Source of the DNA: Rhizobium sp. 16-449-1b
GTDB lineage: Bacteria > Pseudomonadota > Alphaproteobacteria > Rhizobiales > Rhizobiaceae
Reading direction: 5' to 3'
DNA: 64,000 nucleotides
Assembly (NCBI RefSeq): GCF_017741935.1
Contig: NZ_JAGHMH010000024.1
Location: forward strand, 1 to 64,000
In this document: one piece after another, positions 41,980 to 49,609 of the stretch
Layout: the number at the start of each line of letters is the position of its first letter
How positions within the stretch are numbered: the stretch's first letter is position 1
Made by a program: the position numbers and the translations under genes
The notes under the pieces: generated by a model
Database searches by the model: none
Seen by the model: only the letters and a program-made list of their open reading frames with translations
Told to the model about the DNA's origin: nothing

Positions 41980-42510
41980 TTACATGCCGGCGCCACCGAG
42001 AACGGTAACGGCGCGGCGGTTCTGCGACCAGCAGGAGATGTCGTCGCAAACAGCGACCGGGCGTTCCTTGCCGTAGGAGATCGTCTTCATGCGCTGGGCC
42101 GGAACGCCGCGCGAAGCGAGGTAGTCCTTGGTGGCAGCCGCACGGCGAGCGCCGAGAGCGAGGTTGTATTCGCGCGTGCCGCGTTCGTCGGCATGGCCTT
42201 CGATCGTGATTGCGTACTTCGGATAGCGGCCGAGCCACTGAGCCTGACGATCGAGCGTCTGGGCAGCGTCGGCGCGAACCGAGGTCGAGTCGGTGTCGAA
42301 GAAGATGCGGTCGCCAACGTTGACGGTGAAGTCCTGGGCCGAACCCGGGGTCGCAGCGCCTGCACCGAGGCCGAGATCACCGGCGCTGTTGGCCATGTTC
42401 TTCTTGTTGGCGCAGCCGGCAAGTGCCAGACCGGCGACGAGCGCGATCATGACCGGGTTGCGGGCGAAGTTCTGCATGCGGCTCATTGCCGGGGTATGAA
42501 TTCGGCTCAT
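41980..42510 (-). CDS. pal: Peptidoglycan-associated lipoprotein
   Basis: 176 residues from ATG 42510, which has an AAGGAGA ribosome site; a second in-frame ATG at 42486 is less well placed. Lipobox LALAGC gives a lipid-anchored outer membrane protein. The OmpA-like C-terminal domain binds peptidoglycan: FFDTDSTSVRADAA, IEGHADERGTREYNLALGAR and RMKTISYGKERP. It anchors the outer membrane to the wall and interacts with TolB during constriction. A CtrA-like site lies about 75 bases upstream. Confidence 0.97.
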   Translation of the reverse strand: MSRIHTPAMSRMQNFARNPVMIALVAGLALAGCANKKNMANSAGDLGLGAGAATPGSAQDFTVNVGDRIFFDTDSTSVRADAAQTLDRQAQWLGRYPKYAITIEGHADERGTREYNLALGARRAAATKDYLASRGVPAQRMKTISYGKERPVAVCDDISCWSQNRRAVTVLGGAGM

Positions 42511-42582
42511 GGCCGGTCTCCTTGCGACTTGATTAAGGTTGCCGGACTGTAACCGTTCTCGGTTAATCGGCTTTCAAGAACT

Positions 42583-42601
42583 ATGGTTAACGAATGGTTG
42601 A
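42583..42601 (-). promoter_or_regulatory. Near-consensus CtrA site upstream of pal
   Basis: Read on the minus strand: TCAA-N7-TTAACCAT, one mismatch from the extended CtrA consensus TTAA-N7-TTAACCAT. It lies in the tolB-pal gap, 73 bases before the pal start, where an internal pal promoter would sit. Confidence 0.4.
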
Positions 42602-42666
42602 TTTGGCCCTCTGTCGCCCCATTCGTAGATTTTTGAGGCGACAAGAAGGCAGGCATGCGGTCTTCC

Positions 42667-43977
42667 CTACTCCAGAAGCGGCGACCAGGCCGGGTCGGAA
42701 GCGTATGCGGGGGTCTTGATCATCTGCTCGTTGTAACCGCTCAGATCGATCGAATAGAGCTGCGGGCCACCTGCACCCGCCGCCTGGCGGAAGAACATGA
42801 TGACGCGGCCGTTCGGCGCCCAGGTCGGGCCTTCATTGTGGAAGCCCGTGGTCAAGATGCGCTCGCCCGAACCATCAGGCTTCATCACGCCGATCGAGAA
42901 CTTGCCGCCCGACTGCTTGGTGAAGGCGATCAGATCGCCGCGCGGAGACCAGACCGGCGTGGAGTAGGAACCGTCGCCGAAGGAGATACGCGTCTGGCCG
43001 GAACCATCGGCGCTCATCTTGTAGAGCTGCTGGCGGCCGCCGCGGTCGCTTTCGAACACGATCTGGCTACCGTCTGGCGAATAGGACGGCGAGGTATCGA
43101 TCGCGGCCGTGGAGGTCAGGCGTGTCGTGGTACGCGAACGCAGGTCCATCGTATAGATATTGGCGTTGCCTTCCTGCTGCAGGCTCATCACCACCTTCTG
43201 GCCATCAGGCGAGAAGCGCGGCGAGAAGGTCATGCCAGGGAAGTTGCCGACCACTTCGCGCTGTCCGGTTTCCAGCTGCAGCAGATAGACGCGCGGCTGC
43301 TGGTTGGCGAAGGACATGTAGGTGACTTCCTGCCGGTTCGGCGAGAAGCGCGGGGTCAGAACGAGGTCGCTGCCATTGGTGAGCATGCGCACGTTGAAGC
43401 CATCCTGGTCCATGATGGCGAGCTGGCGCTTGCGCTCCTGCTTGCTGCCGGATTCGGAAACGAAGACGACGCGGGTGTCGAAGTAGCCTTCTTCACCGGT
43501 GATCTGCTTGTAGATCGCGTCGGCGATGATGTGGGCCACGCGGCGCCAGTTCTCAGGCTGCGTGTAGAACTGCTGGCCGGTCATCTGGCTGCCGGCAAAC
43601 GTGTCCCAGAGACGGAACTCGGCGCGAAGACGGCCATCGGCCTCCTGCGTGACGCGGCCGGTGACCAGCGCCTGCGCATTGATGACCTTCCAGTCCTCGA
43701 AGCGCGGAGCGGCATCCGGGTTGGAGATTTTCTCGATGAAGGCATTCTTGGCGATCGGCTTGAACAGGCCCGAGCGCTGCAGATCCGCGGCGATAACCTG
43801 CGAGACCTGGGCGCCCATGTCGCCCTGCAGGAAGTCGGTGATCGCGATCGGCAGGGGCTCGACATTGCCCTTGTTGATGTTGATTTCGACAAGCGCGTGC
43901 GCCGGCGTGGCGATGACCGCGGTGGTCATCATGCCGACGGCGACCATCAAGGCACGGAAAAGGGAACACTTGGACAT
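42667..43977 (-). CDS. tolB: Tol-Pal system periplasmic beta-propeller TolB
   Basis: 436 residues from ATG 43977. Signal peptide about 1-29, N-terminal domain (EININKGNVEPLPIAITDF), then a six-bladed propeller with repeated blades containing FSPDGQKVVMSL, YSPDGSQIVFESDRGG, WSPRGDLIAFT and WAPNGRVIMFF. TolB moves between TolA and Pal in the periplasm. It lies 22 bases after tolA. Confidence 0.97.
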   Translation of the reverse strand: MSKCSLFRALMVAVGMMTTAVIATPAHALVEININKGNVEPLPIAITDFLQGDMGAQVSQVIAADLQRSGLFKPIAKNAFIEKISNPDAAPRFEDWKVINAQALVTGRVTQEADGRLRAEFRLWDTFAGSQMTGQQFYTQPENWRRVAHIIADAIYKQITGEEGYFDTRVVFVSESGSKQERKRQLAIMDQDGFNVRMLTNGSDLVLTPRFSPNRQEVTYMSFANQQPRVYLLQLETGQREVVGNFPGMTFSPRFSPDGQKVVMSLQQEGNANIYTMDLRSRTTTRLTSTAAIDTSPSYSPDGSQIVFESDRGGRQQLYKMSADGSGQTRISFGDGSYSTPVWSPRGDLIAFTKQSGGKFSIGVMKPDGSGERILTTGFHNEGPTWAPNGRVIMFFRQAAGAGGPQLYSIDLSGYNEQMIKTPAYASDPAWSPLLE

Positions 43978-43999
43978 AGAGGACAAGCCTTTCAGCATT

Positions 44000-45127
44000 T
44001 TAAAGGGCTAGATCGCTGGGGTCGAAATTGACGATGACTTCGCCCCAGGCGTCGTATTTGTCTTTCGGCAGATTGGTGAACGGCGACGACTTCATGACGG
44101 CGCGCTTGGCGCCGCTGGCGAGCGCCATGCGGGTCGATTCGTTGGTGCCGCCGATGGCTTCCACTTCGGGAGCGCCAATGATGTTGCCGTCGGGGTCGAG
44201 CTTCATGTGGACCCTGATGCGGACTTCGCTGGCGCCTTCCATGCCGGGAATGACCGACCAGTTGCCGGCGATGGCGCTGCGCAGCGCATCCATTTCGCTC
44301 ATCGACAGCTTGGAGCCGCCGGTCGCCTTCTTGGCGCCGAGCGAGGCCACTTCGGTCGAGCTCTTGGCGCCGCCATTCGACGGATCCTGCTTGTTCAAGA
44401 GTGCGGCGATGTCATCAGCGTTGAAGTCGCTCTTCTGCGCGGAAGAGGCCTTGGCCTTTTCCTGCTTCTTGTCCGACTTCTTCTTGTCCGACGGCTTTTC
44501 GTCGGTCTGCGCCTTGTCTTCCGTCTTCTTCTCTGCAGGCTTTTCAGCCGGCTTCTGTTCCGGCGGCTTCGGCTGCGGTTTGATCACAGGTGTCGGCACC
44601 TTGTCCGGCAATGCTTCCGCATCCGGCTTCGGCGGCTCGGGCATGTCCTGCGGCTTCTCTTCAGCCTTCGGAGGCGTCGGCGCGATTTCCGGCTTCGGCG
44701 GCGTGATCGACGCGACCTGGCTCGGCTCCACCGCCGTGTCTTCCTTCATGATGTCCTTCACCTCGTTGGGCACGGGATCATTTTCCGGAAGCGGCTTTTC
44801 GGAGGCCTTCGGTGCTGCGGCCGACTCGTTGTTGTTTGGCTTGGCGTTCGGGATCGGCGGCGTCTTCAGGTCGACCTTGTTCTCGCCCATGTTCTCGGCG
44901 TTGGCCACATTGGTCGGCTTGGAGGTCGGCTTCGGCGCCGGCTTGTCGCTCGGCTTGGCCGTCTTGTCTCCCTGCTGCAACTGCGTCAGGTCCTCGACAG
45001 GCACGAGGTTGACGGGCATGGCCTCGAAATCCTCGACCTTGAACTCCGACGGGGAGCCGATCGAAATCAGCGCCCAGGCGAGCAGAGCACAGTGCAGTAC
45101 AGCAGATGAGACAATACTGGCCTTCAT
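44000..45127 (-). CDS. tolA: Tol-Pal system spanning protein TolA
   Basis: 375 residues from ATG 45127. One N-terminal membrane segment (about 5-24), a long Lys/Pro/Glu/Ala-rich middle (about 60-260) that spans the periplasm, and a C-terminal folded domain (about 280-375, SEMDALRSAIAGNWSVIPGM, VRIRVHMKLDPDGNI, SSPFTNLPKDKYDAW). The C-terminal domain fits the TolA/TonB-C fold. It transmits the TolQR proton-driven movement to TolB and Pal. 7 bases downstream of tolR. Confidence 0.95.
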   Translation of the reverse strand: MKASIVSSAVLHCALLAWALISIGSPSEFKVEDFEAMPVNLVPVEDLTQLQQGDKTAKPSDKPAPKPTSKPTNVANAENMGENKVDLKTPPIPNAKPNNNESAAAPKASEKPLPENDPVPNEVKDIMKEDTAVEPSQVASITPPKPEIAPTPPKAEEKPQDMPEPPKPDAEALPDKVPTPVIKPQPKPPEQKPAEKPAEKKTEDKAQTDEKPSDKKKSDKKQEKAKASSAQKSDFNADDIAALLNKQDPSNGGAKSSTEVASLGAKKATGGSKLSMSEMDALRSAIAGNWSVIPGMEGASEVRIRVHMKLDPDGNIIGAPEVEAIGGTNESTRMALASGAKRAVMKSSPFTNLPKDKYDAWGEVIVNFDPSDLAL

Positions 45128-45134
45128 AGCTCTA

Positions 45135-45593
45135 CTACGGGCCCTTCTTCTCTTGGGTGACGAGACCGATGTTCTTGAAGCCCGCACCCTGGATGCGTGC
45201 CATGACATCGGCGATCACGCCGTAAGGCGCGGCCGAGTCGCCACGAACGAAGATGCGCTCATTGTAGCCGGTGGTGGCGATCGCCTCGAGCTTGGCGGCG
45301 ATTTCCTCGACCGGGATCGGCGTTTCCTGCAGGAACGCGGTACCGTCGTTCTTGACGGAGATCGTGATCGGCTGCGTTTCGGAATTCAGCGCCTTTGCCT
45401 GCGTTTCCGGCAGATCGATCGGCACGCCGACTGTCATCATCGGCGCGGCGACCATGAAGATGATCAAAAGCACGAGCATGACGTCGACCAGCGGCGTCAC
45501 GTTGATTTCGGAAATGGCGCCACCTCTGTGGCCACCGCGACGACGCCGACGGTTTCCACCGCCTCCGCCACCGCTTGGAGCACCCATACCCAT
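45135..45593 (-). CDS. tolR: Tol-Pal system protein TolR (ExbD family)
   Basis: 152 residues. A Gly/Arg-rich N-terminal cytoplasmic tail (GGGGGGNRRRRRGGHRGG), one membrane helix with the essential proton-path aspartate in PLVDVMLVLLIIFMV (about residue 37), and a periplasmic peptidoglycan-binding domain. Works with TolQ as a motor. 24 bases after tolQ. Confidence 0.96.
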   Translation of the reverse strand: MGMGAPSGGGGGGNRRRRRGGHRGGAISEINVTPLVDVMLVLLIIFMVAAPMMTVGVPIDLPETQAKALNSETQPITISVKNDGTAFLQETPIPVEEIAAKLEAIATTGYNERIFVRGDSAAPYGVIADVMARIQGAGFKNIGLVTQEKKGP

Positions 45594-45617
45594 GTCGTTC
45601 TCTCCGTTTCCGTCGGA

Positions 45618-46337
45618 TTACTGCGCGGCCTGACGCGGCTGCAGCTTCTCGTCGATTTGGCGCGAAAGAATGGCGGAAAATTCATCCGCGAAACCTTCCA
45701 TGCGCGCCGAGAGCTTGCCCGCATCGGCGGAGAACTTGTTGTAGGCGATGACCGCCGGGATAGCGGCGACGAGGCCGATCGCGGTTGCGAGCAGCGCTTC
45801 GGCGATACCTGGTGCAACGACGGCAAGGTTGGTCGACTTAGAGCCGGCGATCGCCTGGAACGAGGTCATGATACCGACGACGGTACCGAACAGACCGATG
45901 AACGGGCCGGCAGAGCCGATCGTCGCCAGCGAGCCGAGACGGGCGGAAAGCCCTTCGGATTCGCGAGCAAGCGTCACGTCCATGGCGCGGTCGATACGCA
46001 TCTGCAGGCCGATCGGCGAACGTGCGCCGCGCTCGAACGACTTCTTCCACTCGCGCATGGCGGCGACGAAGATCGAGGCGAGGCCCGTGTTGTTACGCTC
46101 GGACAGCGAGCGGTAGAGTTCTTCCAGCGACTGGCCCGACCAGAACACCTGCTCGAACTTGTCGAACTGCCGGCGCGCACGGCCGAAGGCCAGATACTTG
46201 TCGATGACGATCGCCCAGGTCCAGACGGACGCTGCGATAAGACCGAGCATAACGAGCTTGACGACGAGGCCAGCCTGCATGAAGAGCGACCAGAGACTGA
46301 CGTCCGTGTGAGCCGCTGCCAAACCTACTTGTTCCAT
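45618..46337 (-). CDS. tolQ: Tol-Pal system protein TolQ (ExbB/MotA family)
   Basis: 239 residues from ATG 46337. Three membrane helices (about 20-40, 138-160 and 172-195) with the proton-channel region GPFIGLFGTVVGIMTSF and GIAEALLATAIGLVAAIPAV. Proton-driven stator of the Tol machine needed for outer membrane constriction. First gene of tolQRAB-pal. In many rhizobia ybgC is the immediate upstream gene; here an mqsRA pair lies between. Confidence 0.97.
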   Translation of the reverse strand: MEQVGLAAAHTDVSLWSLFMQAGLVVKLVMLGLIAASVWTWAIVIDKYLAFGRARRQFDKFEQVFWSGQSLEELYRSLSERNNTGLASIFVAAMREWKKSFERGARSPIGLQMRIDRAMDVTLARESEGLSARLGSLATIGSAGPFIGLFGTVVGIMTSFQAIAGSKSTNLAVVAPGIAEALLATAIGLVAAIPAVIAYNKFSADAGKLSARMEGFADEFSAILSRQIDEKLQPRQAAQ

Positions 46338-46764
46338 TGATCCAAAATCCCCGAATCCAAACGCCCGGCACTTGACCGGGCGGCACAAAGTGATCTCGCA
46401 AGATATGTCTGGCTGCCGCCGCCCAAAGCCCTGGTCAAGCTTCCAAGCTCTTATCCGCCTTCCTTGCCGTCAAATTTGGTCAAAGGAAGGCGTGCACCGC
46501 ACAAACTCTGACAATCCGAGTAAGACACTATTATCGTTAATAGTTCGTTAGCGCCGGATCATAAAAGGCTGACTATTGGCGAGAGGTTGATCCCTTGGAA
46601 TACTTGGCCAGATCTCAGATCGATGACCAAAACAGCACAAACCTTGCGCGCGGCAATTCCTTCACATGAAAGTCATGTTTTTGCAAGGGCTGGTTGGCCA
46701 TATCCGTGCATGGCGGCAATGCGGTAACGGAAGAGCTCTTACCGAATACCGGTTAGCAAGACGA
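46338..46764. other. Non-coding gap between tolQ and mqsA
   Basis: 427 bases with no supportable gene. It must hold the tolQ promoter on the minus strand. A near-consensus CtrA box TTAA-N7-TTAG lies at 46537-46551, about 200 bases before the tolQ start. The AT-rich stretch around 46520-46570 is the likeliest promoter region. No terminator or repeat was recognised. Confidence 0.5.
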
Positions 46765-47172
46765 TCACGCCCGCTTCAATTCCTTGATAGCGCCGGGATC
46801 ACGATCGAGCAGACGGAAGAGATTGACGACGGCAGGCGTCGGCATGACCTTTCCGGTCTCGTAACGCGAAAAGGCGTTGTGCCCCCCACCCGTCAGCTCG
46901 GACGCTTCGACCTGATTGATCCGGAGTTTCTTGCGGATGCGACGCAACTCGCTACCAAGCGCTTTTCGGGCTTCGAGCACCAAGGCGTCACCGGCGGCCG
47001 CATAACGCTCGGCGCTTTCCTGATCATATTCGATCTCGCCGCAGGCGCCGCACCGGAAGCCGGACAGGCCCTCCACATCAACCTTCAGATCCCGGAAGAC
47101 GACCTGATGTGTTTCATTGGCAAAGGGCACCATCTCGCGCTCCGCCTCGCAGCAAACACACAGCTTGGTCAT
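46765..47172 (-). CDS. mqsA: MqsA-type antitoxin (zinc-binding, HTH)
   Basis: 135 residues. N-terminal zinc site with Cys5/Cys8 (LCVCCEA) and Cys41/Cys44 (FRCGACGEIEY), then a C-terminal XRE-type helix-turn-helix (LRINQVEASELTGGG, NAFSRYETGKVMPTPAVV) that binds the operator. This is the MqsA layout. Its ATG overlaps the mqsR stop (ATGA), toxin gene first, as in E. coli mqsRA. It neutralises MqsR and represses the operon through the dyad at 47486-47502. Confidence 0.93.
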   Translation of the reverse strand: MTKLCVCCEAEREMVPFANETHQVVFRDLKVDVEGLSGFRCGACGEIEYDQESAERYAAAGDALVLEARKALGSELRRIRKKLRINQVEASELTGGGHNAFSRYETGKVMPTPAVVNLFRLLDRDPGAIKELKRA

Positions 47173-47477
47173 GAACCCAACTCCTTGAACTGTATCACCG
47201 GCGCACCATCGGCCCGAAGCGTCACCTTCACATAGGCCATACCGGCTGGCGTATCCGCATGGTAGACGTCCTGCCATACGGAACTGTCGGCGTATGTGGT
47301 CATCGATTTGTAGAGATCTTTTCTCTTCAGACCGCAGATCACATCGATCATCTCGGAGATCGTCAGGCCCATCGCTCTGCCGCCGTCGATCGCGGTCTTG
47401 GTGAAAGCTGAAGCGCGGCGGGCTCTCACCACCACGACAATCGCCGCAAGATCGTAATGCGCCGTCCGTTTCTCCAT
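47169..47477 (-). CDS. mqsR: MqsR-type mRNA interferase toxin
   Basis: 102 residues, close to the 98 of E. coli MqsR. It starts MEKRTAHYDL and contains LYKSMTTYADSSVWQDVY and YVKVTLRADGAPVIQFKE; residues matching the E. coli active-site Lys56, Gln68 and Tyr81 are Lys57, Gln69 and Tyr82, so the toxin looks active. RelE-fold RNase that cuts mRNA at GCU in E. coli. The promoter places the transcription start at or next to the ATG, so the mRNA is probably leaderless. Confidence 0.94.
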   Translation of the reverse strand: MEKRTAHYDLAAIVVVVRARRASAFTKTAIDGGRAMGLTISEMIDVICGLKRKDLYKSMTTYADSSVWQDVYHADTPAGMAYVKVTLRADGAPVIQFKELGS

Positions 47478-47482
47478 ACCCA

Positions 47483-47510
47483 ATATTACCCTTTGAGGGT
47501 AAAAATTCAA
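47483..47510 (-). promoter_or_regulatory. mqsRA promoter with embedded operator
   Basis: On the minus strand: TTGAAT (47505-47510), a 16-base spacer, TATA-like TAATAT (47483-47488). The spacer carries a perfect dyad TTACCCT-TTG-AGGGTAA (47486-47502, plus-strand reading) that also reaches the -10, so bound MqsA would block RNA polymerase. The -10 ends six bases before the ATG. Confidence 0.8.
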
Positions 47511-47536
47511 GGGTGGCGCCGGGCGATTGGTCTAAA

Positions 47537-47995
47537 TTAGACCTCGATCATCATCTGCTTCGCCAACCCCTCCGGCAGCCGTCGCGGCCGACCGCTGGCA
47601 TTAATGACGGCGATGATCACCTTGGCGGCGATCAGCAGCGTGTCGTCGCGGCGGATCTCCTGGGCGAGCACCATCTTGGCGCCGCCGGCCTTTTCGGTCC
47701 GCGTCGTCACCGTCAGGATATCGTCCATGCGCGCCGGCGACTTGAAGTCGATTTCCATGCGATGGACGACGAAGACCAGCCCCTCTTCATCGGCGGTGAT
47801 CAGCTCGCGCTGCTCGACTCCGAGGCAACGCAGATAGTCGGTGCGGCCGCGCTCCAGGAAGTGCAGGTAGCGGGCGTGATAAACCAGACCGGAGAAATCG
47901 GTGTCCTCGTAATAGACCCGCTGCAGCAGGCGATGGCCTGCTTCCGTCAGTTCGCCCGAGATCGAATGAGAGATCGAATGCACGCCGTCCGCCAT
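47537..47995 (-). CDS. ybgC: Acyl-CoA thioesterase YbgC (Tol-Pal associated)
   Basis: 152 residues from ATG 47995 (GGAGA ribosome site). Hot-dog fold with the active-site Asp motif VYYEDTDFSGLVYHARYL, then FLERGRTDYLR and DFKSPARMDD. YbgC hydrolyses acyl-CoA or acyl-ACP thioesters and is commonly linked to tolQRAB-pal. Separated from tolQ by the mqsRA insert and a 427-base gap. Confidence 0.95.
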   Translation of the reverse strand: MADGVHSISHSISGELTEAGHRLLQRVYYEDTDFSGLVYHARYLHFLERGRTDYLRCLGVEQRELITADEEGLVFVVHRMEIDFKSPARMDDILTVTTRTEKAGGAKMVLAQEIRRDDTLLIAAKVIIAVINASGRPRRLPEGLAKQMMIEV

Positions 47996-48114
47996 AATTT
48001 TCTCCAAAGTCGCGCGCCCTCTTTGGCTGAAGACATTCCGCCTTGCAAGCATTGAACAATTGTCACGCTTTCTAAGTAATCCTCGATAGCGAAGGCCAAC
48101 AAGGAGACGACACC

Positions 48115-49335
48115 ATGAAGATTGCGGTGATGGGCGGAGATGGATTTATCGGCTGGCCAACATCATTGCATCTGTCGGACGCCGGCCACGACATTCACAT
48201 CCTCGACAACCTCTCGCGACGCTGGATCGACACTGAACTTGGCGTCCAGTCGCTGACCCCGATGGACTCGATCCAGGAGCGCACCCGCATCTGGCATGCC
48301 GAGACCGGCCGCCGCATCCACTTCAACCTGATCGATCTCGCGAGGGATTACGAACTGCTGAAGAAATGGCTCGCCGAAAACCGGCCCGACGCCATCATCC
48401 ACTTCGCCGAGCAGCGCGCCGCGCCCTATTCGATGAAGAGCGACCGCCACAAGAACTACACCGTCAACAACAACATCAACGCCACCCATAATCTCCTGAA
48501 CGCGCTGGTCGAACTGCAGCTCGACGCGCATCTGATCCACCTGGGCACCATGGGCGTCTACGGCTATTCGACGGTCGGTGCCGCCATCCCCGAAGGGTAT
48601 CTGCCGGTCGGCATCGAGACGACGAGTGGCGAGACGGTGAGCCAGGAAATCCTCTACCCCGCCAATCCCGGCTCGATCTACCACATGACCAAGTGCCTGG
48701 ATCAGACGCTCTTCCATTTTTACGCCAAGAACGACGGCCTCCGGATCACCGACCTGCACCAGGGCATCGTCTGGGGCACCCACACGGAGCAGACGCGCCG
48801 GCACGAGCAGTTGGTCAACCGCTTCGACTATGACGGCGACTACGGCACCGTTCTGAACCGCTTCCTGATCCAGGCCGCGATCGGCTATCCGCTCACCGTC
48901 CACGGCACCGGCGGCCAGACCCGCGCCTTCATCCACATCCAGGATTCCGTGCGCTGCATCGAGCTCGCGCTGAAGAACCCGCCGACCCGCGGCGCCCGCG
49001 TCGAGATCTTCAACCAGATGACCGAAACCCACCGCGTCCGCGACCTCGCCGAAATGATTGCGAAGCTGACGGGCGCCGAGATCGCCTGGCTGCCCAATCC
49101 GCGCAAGGAAGCGCCGGAAAACGAGCTGATCGTGAAGAACGACAAGTTCCGCAACCTCGGCCTCGACCCGATCACGCTAAAGACGGGACTGATGGGCGAG
49201 ATCGTCGACGTCGCGAAGAAATTCGCCTATCGCGTCGATCGCAGCCGCGTACCGGCGGTATCGGCCTGGACGAGGGATATCGCGCCGACGATCAACCACG
49301 ATCCCGAGGGGAAACGATTGAAGTCGGTGTCGTGA
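48115..49335 (+). CDS. sqdB: UDP-sulfoquinovose synthase
   Basis: 406 residues. Rossmann motif GGDGFIGWPTSLHL (about 8-21); catalytic Thr-Met-Gly in LGTMGVYGYST and the Tyr-x3-Lys pair in IYHMTKCLD; AEQRAAPYSMKS is typical of SqdB. It converts UDP-glucose and sulfite to UDP-sulfoquinovose for the plant-like sulfolipid SQDG. GGAGA-type ribosome site. First gene of a sqdBDC cluster, the order known from Sinorhizobium meliloti; a palindromic repeat block separates it from sqdD. Confidence 0.95.
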   Translation: MKIAVMGGDGFIGWPTSLHLSDAGHDIHILDNLSRRWIDTELGVQSLTPMDSIQERTRIWHAETGRRIHFNLIDLARDYELLKKWLAENRPDAIIHFAEQRAAPYSMKSDRHKNYTVNNNINATHNLLNALVELQLDAHLIHLGTMGVYGYSTVGAAIPEGYLPVGIETTSGETVSQEILYPANPGSIYHMTKCLDQTLFHFYAKNDGLRITDLHQGIVWGTHTEQTRRHEQLVNRFDYDGDYGTVLNRFLIQAAIGYPLTVHGTGGQTRAFIHIQDSVRCIELALKNPPTRGARVEIFNQMTETHRVRDLAEMIAKLTGAEIAWLPNPRKEAPENELIVKNDKFRNLGLDPITLKTGLMGEIVDVAKKFAYRVDRSRVPAVSAWTRDIAPTINHDPEGKRLKSVS

Positions 49336-49393
49336 GGGCGATCACATCTGCCGGGGTCAGGGGATATAGGCAAGGCGCCAACCCCAAACACTC

Positions 49394-49536
49394 CCTCATT
49401 CCTGTGCTCGTCACAGGAATCCAGCCACCGCGCGTCGGCGCGGTGAATAGCTCGTTTTTCCCGGCCTGCCCCTCAAAGTCTCTCGCGCCCAAGGACTTGG
49501 GCGCACTGGATTCCTGTGACAAGCACAGGAATGAGG
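49394..49536. repeat. Mosaic of palindromic repeats between sqdB and sqdD
   Basis: Two 31-base units in inverted orientation (49394-49424 and 49506-49536), one mismatch apart, each a 9-bp stem around a 5-base loop (49398-49406 with 49412-49420, loop CTCGT; 49510-49518 with 49524-49532, loop ACAAG). Between them a perfect GCGCCCAAG-GA-CTTGGGCGC hairpin (49485-49504) and a GC-rich ACCGCG/CGCGGT element. It sits inside an operon without a T-run. Confidence 0.85.
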
Positions 49537-49609
49537 GCGTTTGGGGTGACCTCTGTGGACCATCGTGGCGTCACGGACATTGCCACGCCGATAGCGAGAC
49601 CACCCCACA

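Noticed and set aside
44028..46340. 770-codon plus-strand frame antisense to tolA, tolR and tolQ
   Set aside because: The three Tol proteins on the minus strand are unmistakable; the antisense frame has low-complexity product and no domain.
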